Shown: positions 55,371 through 64,000 of the stretch, one piece after another
Layout of the letters: the number at the start of each line of letters is the position of its first letter
Numbering within the stretch: the stretch's first letter is position 1
Assembly (NCBI GenBank): GCA_033439685.1
Contig: JAUEDM010000003.1
Coordinates: 1,518,001-1,582,000, forward strand
Source: Apodospora peruviana
Lineage: Eukaryota > Ascomycota > Sordariomycetes > Sordariales > Lasiosphaeriaceae
Length of the DNA stretch: 64,000 bases
Direction: 5' to 3'
The notes under the pieces: generated by a model
The model's database searches: none
Told to the model about the DNA's origin: nothing
What the model saw: the letters and a program-made list of their open reading frames with translations, nothing else
Program-made: the position numbers and the translations under genes

Positions 55371-58300
55371 TGTGATGCACGGCGTTGTGGCCGTTGGTCA
55401 CCGTTACCATCGCGTTCGTGCGAATTATGCATAGGCTGGGAAAAAGCTGTGGATGGTTGAGGCAGGCTGGTGTGTTGTTGACCCTTCATCTCTCCCTTGT
55501 GTGGCCTGTAATCAACAGGCCGGCGACTCACGGCCAATCGACTATGGGGTAACCTTGCGGCTCGCAGACAGGGAGCCGACCTCAACTGCCTCGAGAGGCT
55601 CAGCGGAAGCTGGGCTAGCTAATGACAACGACAGACTACCCGGGGCCTCTGGACAAGGAAAACCGGTCCGAGGTGTTTGATGTCAGATTCCGACGTCGGC
55701 AATTCTCTCTGAAAGCGTTCAACAGAATCATCTGGCCATCGGCGCCATCCTACCCATTGAACATCCTCCGAGCATCCAGTTGTGGTCACCATCTCCGGTC
55801 AGGAGTTTCTGGACCTGTGCAGTGCGAGCTACACGCGGAACTTGGATTGAGAAGCTTGTTCAAAGTTGCATTGGTTGTGAAAGAGAAACAATCAAGGTGC
55901 GACACCGAAGTTGGGATCCAGAGTTGAGATGTCGGGCAAGAGATGAAATGGAATGTCTAGCCGGGGCGAGAAGTGTCTTGGGTGGCCCCGCCCACTGCAA
56001 GTTCCAGACCCAGCACCTGCACTCCAGTCTCCAGTCTCCAGCAGGCCCGTTCCACAACGAAGCGTCTTTTTACCGGTACGGAAGTACATAGTGAGGTGCT
56101 CTTTCCAACCTGGGACCTGCCAGTGGACAGAATTCCATCATCAGTTGCACCGTTGGCAGTCGCGGCGTTGTTCTTTCCAAATCAGGTCCGATAAGGTGAT
56201 CAGATTACGGGTTACCCTATTCGACTTCATCCTCAAGAGACAACCTGAAATGGAAAGAACTACCGTGCCGTGGGATGCAAGACAGCAGACAGCACGCAGC
56301 AAACAACGGCCGGGCTTGATTGACGCTCGATCTCACATCACACTCCCTACGCCATGCAGCAGCCCAGATGCGCACTACACGTGTACACTACGGGTCCCCT
56401 GGTGGTTTTACCTGGCGCGCCCAGGAGGAGACCGCTCAAAATGACAAAACCAGACTTCTGAAACACCTGGTTCCATCACTCCACGTAATTTTGTCAAGGT
56501 CGCCGCTGTTTCGTCGCTCGCCGAGTGTCACCATTGCCGACACTGCCTAACCCAAAAAGGCACAATTCGAGACGGCTTCTTCTCCACAGACGACGCTCTC
56601 CACAACACGCACTGGGGCACCGCATTGGAGTGCTGCGCGTCCACGTACGACACTCTCTAATAATACACTCACTTCATACAAAGCATGCGACTCGTTGCTA
56701 TGTGTACAAAACGGAGGTTCATCCTCCACACGCGAGACGCGACGGCAGGTTGAGACAAGCCCCATGCGGATTCGCAGGTCCTCTGATCTCAGTGGTGTCG
56801 GCGTTAGGGCCGGCCCGGGTGGAAGGCCCTCGAGGCCCTCGACTCATCAGTCCCGGTTTACGATCTGTCTGTACGACGAGAGCCCTGGCCAGATCATTGG
56901 TGCCAACCAGTGCCGGTAAACTGCATGTATCCAGATCCGGTTTCCAACCGGTTCACGTTCATCCATCCATATATGGAGAGCTCAAATACTTAAACTGACC
57001 CTACCACTTGGAAGCCCATCCAGTCTATCCTGATGAGAGAGCCGCGAACCATTCTGAAATCCCGATAACCGCACCGTCCACATGCATGTAGGTTCATATA
57101 AGCTTGGGAAAACTCACCTTAGGTCCGGCGCCTTCTCAATACCTTATAATCGGCCACCGAATTCCTGAAAGTTGTGGCCCCCGCTGCCAGTCCCCAGCCG
57201 TAATTAGGTTACTCACTACTAGACCAGTGACAACGACACATCATCAACAACGCTTGTCATCAATGGTTTGCCATGCTGTCGGTCTCGCGAGATGGGCCTT
57301 TACCGAATGGGTAGAACCTTCAAGAATAGTCGTCAGCAGAAGCGGCATGCCGGTCTCGCGATAATCCGGTGCTGGCGTGGCCCGACCTTCAAGTCGATTT
57401 TGACAAACGGAGCGGGTTGATGCAAGCAATCTTTAACACTAACGGCTTGTGTTAGTGGGTTGGCTTGATTCCCCCATCACGCAGCAGCACGCACACACAC
57501 AAACAGGATCCTTCCAATACAGTTTCTTGGTGATGGATTGGAATCAGTGGCTTGATTGATCTAGGTAGCAGGGTGGGCGGTGCAGTTCTAATCAATCTCT
57601 GAACGGTCAATGTGTGGCTCAAGCGGTAGCCCGGCGCACACGGAGTGTGGCACCCGGCGGTCGGTCGGGGGCTGAGATTCCCGCAGCGGGCAGCTGCCAG
57701 GCTGTGCTGGTCTCGAATTGCATTGAGGAATGAGGGAGTGCCGGCGAGGACGCTGAAAGATACTGGCAGCCTGTCCTCCTGTGTAAGATTGTCCAGTGGC
57801 ATTGCGATTGCGATTGTCGGATTGTCCTCTGGCGTGGGGATTATCCAGGTTTTCATTGCTTTCCCCTCCTCAAATCCCATTGACCATCATCAGCCCCGTC
57901 ATCAAGTTTGGTTGTGGTCCAGGTGTGGGCCAATTGCTCGTCAATTGTTTGATTTGATGCGTACCTACTGTGCCAATCTTCTCGCTTCGGCCTTCTTTCC
58001 CATGATCAAGGGATGCTGTTGTTAGTAGTTATGTACACCACAGCCAAAACGACACACACTGCCTACAGTGCAGTTCTATACAAACCATCTTCACGCTCAA
58101 TTTTGCTTCCACCGCGCATCTTGCCCGCAGTTGCCACGACGCATGATTGTTGTTGGTACCCAAATTTAAGAGAAAAAAGATTGCCCACGGCCCACGGCGG
58201 CCGGCTCGCCCGCATCAGCGCCGCATTAGAGCGCTCCACAGCCCACCAGGTTGGCCCCTTTGACGAGCTCCCAGTGCTCCCCCTATGTCGGCCGATCCTC

Positions 58301-58702
58301 TCTAGTCCCGTCCGGGTCTCCAGAACACTGCAAAGGCGCTGCAAAGTTGCCGAGAGCCAGACTTCATTGGACACTTCCAGGTGCAGACACTTGCACCCCC
58401 AACCCACTCGCGAATCCAGCCCAAATCCGCAACCTGAATCGAATAAACCTAACCCCCCCGCAACTCAAGACGCAAACAAAAACAAGAATAGGCAAGAGAC
58501 TGTTCAGCCGTCGAACGAGTGGCTTGTTGCTTGCTGCTTGCCTCCCCTCACCATCACCAAAGCATTCCGACACATTCCTTGTTCGGCCGCCCCTCACTCC
58601 TTCGCTCTCTGTCGCCCAGTCGCCTCACCATCCCAACTTGCACGTTGCGCTTCGTTTATTCGCTCGCCATCATCTCAGCTCAAGACTCCCGACTTTCTTG
58701 CC

Positions 58703-58729
58703 ATGGTCTTCGAACCTCCAGCCGATTAA
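58703..58729 (+). promoter_or_regulatory. upstream ORF of the F-box gene
   Basis: Eight codons (MVFEPPAD) then TAA, 32 nt before the main start codon and in another frame. The ATG has a good initiation context (TTGCCATGG), so it could lower translation of the main frame. Confidence 0.6.
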
Positions 58730-58761
58730 GCCCTGATACCTTGACCGGAACCCCGAGAGAA

Positions 58762-60607
58762 ATGGCTCTGCCGCCCGGCCCAATGTTCCTCGACGAGGAC
58801 CATGCCGAACCCCTCACTCTTGACACGCGACTCCCCAGAACCGAGCGGACGCAATCGATACATGAAGATGAGGGCAGGGCTACTGTCGAGTTCGCCTCTA
58901 TCATGACCACGGCGTCAAATCCCGTGTCCCCAGGCCCCTCGAGCCCGCCGCTCGACCAGGCCCGAATGCAAGACTTCGTCCCTCCCACCCGGCCGAGCAG
59001 CACTCCTTTCCCTCAGCCCGAACCCCGAAACGCCGATGTTCGCTGCCTTAGCTGTCCAACAGACGCCGATATGGACTTGGATGACCCGGAGCCGGCAGAA
59101 ACGCCCGCAGCCTTGTCCCCCTGCGAGAGTGTGGTGGGCATAAACCTCAACGACCTCCCGGCCGAGATACACGAGTGCATCCTCGACCACTTGTTCGGCT
59201 TCCGTGTCTCTACGACCTCGAAAAGCTCCATCATGCGTTGGGGAACGGCACTGCGACACTCTCGCAGAAAAGAACTATCAGAGCTGTCGTTGGTCAGCGC
59301 TGCGTGGAGGGTGCTGATTCAGGAGCGACTGTACCGACACATCAAACTCAAGGCGACGATCGATTCGCTCAGAGACTCGTTCTCCTATTTTGCACGACAT
59401 CCCCACCTCCGGTCCTACATCAAACATATCGAGATCTGGTTCCCCGTCTTCCAGTCAAAGTTCGGTCCGCTGGCCCGGTTCACCGCAAACATTCTCCCCA
59501 CCGTTACTGTCGATGGGCTGACCAATGCATCGTATATCCTGCCAGTCGACAACTGCTCCTTGGAGGAGGCCTTTTACTTTGTGTCGGAATGCTTCCCCGA
59601 GGTCTGCGTGATGACGCTGGAGGGCGGCGAGCGGAAGAAGGCGCCTCGCGTGAGGCATTGGATTCGGGACACGGACCAACCTCTGCGAGTGATGCCCAAG
59701 ATCGACTCGGTTCGTACGCTCATTTGCAAGGGACAGTGGAACTTGATCAGAGGAGTGGGTGACTTCGACGCCATTACGTCTGCCCTGCCCAACTTGCAAG
59801 AGTGGCATGGCTCGTACAGCAAGCCAAAATCCAAAAGCTACTTCACCATGGCTGATATCCTCAGTAACCCGTTGCGCCTGACAACACTAAGCCTCTGCAT
59901 CGAAGGAGACTATCGGCGCGAACTGTCGTTCCCGCCCCATTTCCTCAAAGTGGCCAGCAAGATTCACTTCTGTTCTAAATTGGCATTAGCCGCCGCGTCT
60001 CCGTCGGTGGAGCACATATCATACACGGGGAGAGTCTGCAAACAGTTCTTCAACGACCTCGCGGCCAGGCAACGGGATGCCAGGCAGGACCGGCTCAAGT
60101 CGATCGACTTGACGGTCAAGAATTGCTGCAGGCAGGTCTTGCATTGGAACGAGTCCGGATCTGGCATCACGGACATGAATTTTATCAATGCGTTCGAGGC
60201 TCTCGTCCTCGCTGGTATCCGTTCGTTGGGGAAGCTCCAAGCTGTTGAGTACCTCCGGATCCGCTACGTCGATCTCGGTAAGTTCGGACACAGACATTTT
60301 CTTATCCGAAGTCTGTCTATATGCTAAATGAATATCCTTGGCTTCAGACTCACCGGTGCCGCCACTAAACCCGTATTTTCTCCTCCGCAATGGCTGGTGT
60401 TCTGGCGTATGGAGCGACGAAATCATCACCGAGCTGAACCGCGTCCGGCCCGAGGCTCGTTTTGAAGACTTGTCCGAATCCTTTGGCGAGGTCGGGTATA
60501 ACAAGGATGGTCGTATGACGATTAGTCCCGAGTTTCCGAAGTCTAAAGCGCTATCGCTGAAGCTGTCCAACTACGCATTATTAAGCGGCGGTATCTCCAT
60601 CACGTGA
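58762..60607 (+). CDS. F-box-like protein
   Basis: Exons are 58762-60277 and 60348-60607, giving 591 residues. After a disordered N-terminus of about 120 residues comes INLNDLPAEIHECILDHLFGF (from about 127), then LSELSLVSAAWRVLIQERLYRHIKL, the usual layout of a fungal F-box motif. It is followed by a Leu-rich region with YIKHIEIWFPVF, VRTLICKGQWNL and LTTLSLCIEGDY that may form irregular leucine-rich repeats. F-box proteins link substrates to SCF ubiquitin ligases through Skp1; the substrate is unknown. ATG 58762 is the first in this frame. The C-terminal exon encodes LNPYFLLRNGWCSGVWSDEI. The 3' flank has a (TTAT)n run at 60717-60735. Confidence 0.8.
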
Positions 60608-61618
60608 AAAGCGTGCTGTGGGAGGGAGGGCCTTTACAGCCTTGAACGCAACTTGGCGTCAGCGAGACGCATACACCTACATACGCGGTTCACCATGACG
60701 CATCTGTTCTTTCTTCTTATTTATTTATTTATTTACAGCGTGGTGTTTGGGAATGGTTAAATGCAATACATCTGATATGATGGGGCTGTCTGGGGTTAAT
60801 CGTTAATAGAAAGGGGTAACCGGTAAGGGGTAAGGGAAAGAGAAGGTAGGTTGGGGTCTGGTGGAAATGGTGGTGGTTTGGCGTCAAAAGGGACTCTATA
60901 CCACCCGAGAATTTTCCCCAAGAAAAAGCTTCAGAGCTGGCGTATTCATTTTGCATCTACAGTCTTTTTCCGTTTTTTGTTTTTATCGTTTACCATACTG
61001 GGATCATTGGTCGAAACGGGGTGGCTGTCTCCTGCGTCGATAGAGGGATGGAGTTTTTTTTTGATGGGCTGGGCTGAGCTGAGCTTGTTGTCATTAGTTA
61101 CACATCTCGTGTATTCTGGCTGCAATTTGATTGGCATGGCATTTTTTGCCTTCTTGATATGCAGCGATGAGAAAAGGGAGAAAGAGACTCAATCCTTCGC
61201 GTTTAAAATGACCAACGTGTTGGCGGGTAGCTATGCAGTTTTCTGTCCGTTTGTCTGAAGTGATTGTGATTTGTAAGGTACATACGTAGTGGCGATGATC
61301 AGGTCAGCCGTCTATAGTTCAGTTATCTCGTAACTCTGACTGAGGTACTGTATCTGGTTGAAGTAGTAACTTGATAACCTGAGCATGATGGTACAGCTGT
61401 AGTCAGAACAAGTCACATGTCAGTTTTTTCCATTATTTCGAAAGTTCAATGATGTCTACCGCCTGATTGTATTTGCTCATGTGCATGTATCCACGCCCCA
61501 GCCGCTATGGCTTAGATTACCAATACAGATTAAGTGCATTTATTCTAAAGCAGGAAACAGAATGGGGAGAATGCTATCTCAAGTAGGTTTAAAAAATTGA
61601 GTTAGTTCTTCTAGTCGT
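60608..61618. other. convergent 3' intergenic region
   Basis: T-rich sequence with a (TTAT)n tract at 60717-60735 and a poly-T run near 61055. The small frames here are T-rich artefacts. No gene recognised. Confidence 0.5.
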
Positions 61619-63092
61619 CTATAATTCCTTCTCTTTCGTTCCGTTACAATCTCCAATGATGATCCCAAGAATCCAGCAATTCACCAAAAAGAAGCCCAGA
61701 GACGCCAGCCAGAGGCCGGGCAAGAACGTGCTCCTGCCCAGAAACTCCAGCTCGTACCCCTGCTGCAGCCACAGGCCCTGGGATACCACCCAGAGAGCGA
61801 GGGCCGGGATGCCCAGCTTCGTGGGTGAGCGGAGAAACGAGGACCCCGGGAGGTAAAGCGGGAGGAAGATCATGTACCAGAGGAAGTACTATTTTTGTAC
61901 GCAGTGTATCAGAAGAGATGAACATCGAAAATGAGGATAAAATGGAGTGGTTACCTGACTGGTGCAGACTTTATTAAAGGTGACAAAGGCGAATGTCTGG
62001 GCAAGCATGGCGGTGGGCAGATCCTTTTTGGCCATGACGAGGGGAATCAGAAGACACGAGAGCAGGAGCTGCGGTAGAAAGGCTACGGATTCGATCCGCA
62101 AGGCGGAAAGGTCTGGAAAGGCTGATGTGAGGTAGAGCTGTGTGTTGTAGGGGCTAAAGTTGTGGCGGTGGTCTATGCGGGTGATATGATGTAGGTACGT
62201 GTGAGTTAGGAAAGGGGTTCCATAGCTGTGTTTGTTGTGTTCTATTAGAATGAGATCCAGTTTAGTGGGGGTGAGGGGGTGCCTACAGTTTGAACATGAA
62301 GATGTTCAGGCCGAGGAATGTTGTCAAGCTGACAAGGGCAAGACGGAGCCTCGCCGGCGTGATGAAGGCCGTGATGCTGTCGAGCCGTGATAATTGGGCC
62401 TGGTGGCTGGATCCTTTCCTGGTTGAGCCGGAGCTACCATGGCCGACGGCCATCCTGTCGGAGTCCATCCACCACACAATGGCCGGAGCGTATATAAAAG
62501 GGTAGATCTTGAAGTGCACACCGAAACCTAGCAACAGGCCGGCAAGAGTGACTCGGCGGGCCAGCACAGCCCACAGCAGCGCCGTCACCAAGGCACCCAG
62601 CAGTCCTTCGGAGCTGCCTCGCGTGCTGATTGTGGCGACCATGGGGTTGAGCAGCCAGATGGCAGCAAATTTGCGAGCGGTTGCCGCGTCCATGGGCCTT
62701 TTCTTTCCTGTCAAGAGACGCACAAGCAGCCATCCGGCCACGAGGTCGGCGGCGGCGAACAAGACCTTGCCAAAGCTGAACCAAGCGACATCCCAGACGG
62801 GGTTCCCGGTGGTTTGCGCTGTCGGTAACAACAGCCATGCCAGCACGGGGGTGTAGCGGTACGTCTCACGGGCGTACGGGCTCTGGCCGTGGGACACGAA
62901 GCGCGCGGCATCGGTGAAGACCAGGTAGTCGATGTCGGTGTATTTGACGGGTGTGTTTGCATCCTGCCAGAGCCCGTAAAGAAGGAGAAGGACGCGCAGG
63001 AGGGCGGCCGAGAAATAAAGTGGAAGAGGTCGGCCAAAGAAGGATGTGATGAGGGAAGGTGCTGCTGCTTCTGCTGGCTTTATGTTTGCCAT
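61619..63092 (-). CDS. gpi14: GPI mannosyltransferase I (PIG-M/Gpi14)
   Basis: Exons on the minus strand are 63092-62287, 62225-61955 and 61888-61619, giving 448 residues. It is a multi-helix ER membrane protein. The lumenal DxD-type motif KYTDIDYLVF (D53, D55) lies in the first loop after helix 1, then HGQSPYARETYRYTPVLAWLL, GFGVHFKIYPFIYAPAIVWW, YGTPFLTHTYLHHITRIDHRHNFSPY and a C-terminal FNKVCTSQYFLWYMIFLPL, all characteristic of PIG-M. The enzyme adds the first alpha-1,4-mannose from dolichol-phosphate-mannose to GlcN-PI during GPI-anchor synthesis, together with Pbn1/PIG-X. ATG 63092 is the first in frame. The HHITR and HRHNFSPY block is assembled across the first splice site. Confidence 0.95.
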
Positions 63093-63523
63093 TTTCTCGC
63101 TATCAGCTCTTTTTCTGAGCTCCAGTCTGCAGTTCACTCGAGTAAGGTGATGGTGAAAGGAGGTCGTCTGCTGATTTAATATGGCATCATCCGCTCACTT
63201 GACCAGCGACACTTGAAGCCAGTCTGGGCCAGTCCGGGACTTTTTGGGGGCGTTTTCCTTCAACCTGGAAGCATTTTGACGTGACCAGTTCGGTTGATGT
63301 TGTCCTTCAGTTGTCCACTCATGTCCTAGTCGCAACAAAGATCCACCACATCGCAGTCGCTAACATTTTCCCCCACTGGGGATTCCATCACCCCCCGGCG
63401 TGCCCATATCTCTCTCGCTCCCGTCCTTCACTCATCGCATCAATTTTCTCCGACATCAAATCCACGAAATTGGAAGCTAAGAACAAACCTGTCGTCGTCG
63501 GTAACAAAAACAGCAGCGCAAAA
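63093..63523. promoter_or_regulatory. shared divergent promoter, GPI14 / TRAX
   Basis: 431 bp between the two divergent start codons with no coding content; it must contain both promoters and leaders. Confidence 0.55.
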
Positions 63524-64000
63524 ATGTCGGGTTTCAAGAGAGACCGACAGGGCAATGCCAAAAGGTTCGACGGCCCAAAGCCAGCGCCCAAGGCGCCAGT
63601 GGTGAGAAACGCCTACACGCCCATGTTCGAGCACCTGCGCGACGAGCTCGATGCCCACCACGATCGCCGCGACCGCATCGGCAAGGCATCCCGGGACATC
63701 ACAGCTTTGAGCAAGAAAATGTGAGGATTCACTCTACTACCATGCAACCAAACAAACTCTAACAGAAATTAGAATATTTTCTCTGCAAAGGTGTGCCACA
63801 TTGAATCATTCAACTTTCCCCAACACGCGCGAAGGGGGACTGCCTTGGCGGACTATGTTTCTCACCATGGCGTTAAATGAACTACTAGAGTCCGCAAGAT
63901 CGACCAAGAACTGCCCCAGGACATCCAGACCGAGATTGACACGCGCCTCGCCGAGATCTCGAAGCTCCTGGCCGCCATCGCCCCGGAAATCCAAGGCATC
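63524..64000 (+). CDS. translin-associated factor X (TRAX), 5' part
   Basis: Three exons are visible: 63524-63720, 63773-63790 (18 nt) and 63889 onward, open to the window end. The first 108 or so residues are MSGFKRDRQGNAKRFDG, then MFEHLRDELDAHHDRRDRIGKASRDITALSKK, joined through the microexon (IIFSLQR) to VRKIDQELPQDIQTEID and LAEISKLLAAIAPEIQGI. This matches the translin/TRAX family, especially the HDRRERIIKASRDITALSKKIIFxLQR block. TRAX and translin form the C3PO nuclease that degrades small-RNA passenger strands and tRNA processing fragments. The microexon supplies six residues; without it the frame would stop at the TGA at 63720-63722. The 3' end lies outside the window. Confidence 0.9.

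Larger units (their letters stand above)
54155..58761. other. 4.6-kb region without a supported gene
   Basis: It contains the subtilase promoter, a (GT)10 microsatellite and, at the right end, the leader of the F-box gene with a short upstream ORF. Longer frames (54732-55262 plus; 55157-55585 minus) are arginine/serine-biased and lack recognisable domains. No tRNA, rRNA or transposon domain was found. Confidence 0.5.

Noticed and set aside
1..64000. CRISPR arrays, rRNA genes, bacterial operons or prophage
   Set aside because: None seen; the gene structure is eukaryotic throughout and no regularly spaced direct repeats of CRISPR type occur.

Overview
The window looks like nuclear DNA of a filamentous ascomycete (Pezizomycotina, probably a sordariomycete). 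The evidence is short GT-AG introns of roughly 50-320 nt with CTNAC-like branch sites, a compact but gene-sparse layout, a HET-domain gene, a Tad-like LINE remnant, and fungal families such as WSC, GPR1/FUN34/YaaH, PLAC8 and HMT1-type ABC transporters. The genus is not assigned. Gene models were built by hand from splice signals, reading-frame continuity and family motifs. In every multi-exon model the exon phases add up.

Layout. 0-5.7 kb: an intron-containing tRNA-Leu(CAG), a 5'-truncated LINE lying against a truncated HET gene, a metal-dependent decarboxylase of the amidohydrolase superfamily, mitochondrial bL36m and a LYRM2-like protein. 6-8.5 kb: histone N-terminal acetyltransferase NAA40 and a PLAC8 cysteine-rich protein. 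9.3-13.5 kb: a translation cluster of eEF1B-alpha, eS30 and uS5. 14.1-18.4 kb: a 1378-residue secreted, repeat-rich WSC protein. 18.4-25 kb: a gene desert. 25-29.6 kb: an acetate/ammonium-type GPR1 transporter and a membrane-anchored fumarate reductase with a polythreonine stalk. 29.6-32.6 kb: an AT-rich gap. 32.6-39.4 kb: an HMT1/ATM1-like ABC half-transporter, the DNA-repair protein NBS1 and an IRC21-like cytochrome b5 protein. 40.2-45.6 kb: a low-complexity/coiled-coil protein of unknown function and a CAJ1-type J-protein. 46-51 kb: a 201-bp foldback element, a nucleotide-rhamnose epimerase/reductase and squalene synthase. 52.7-54.2 kb: a proteinase K-like subtilase. 54-58.7 kb: a second gene desert. 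58.7-64 kb: an F-box-like protein with an upstream ORF, GPI mannosyltransferase I and the start of TRAX, which runs off the end.

The genes are mostly single housekeeping loci in both orientations with private promoters, not an operon or a clear metabolic cluster. Linking patterns are telomere-repeat-like boxes 150-200 bp upstream of four start codons (bL36m, uS5, the ABC transporter, NBS1) and several very short exons. No convincing undescribed multi-gene system was found. The most unusual items are the tRNA intron that carries an exact copy of its own anticodon half-arm, the foldback element, the duplicated GWFC cysteine module in the WSC protein, the telobox set and an 18-nt microexon in TRAX.
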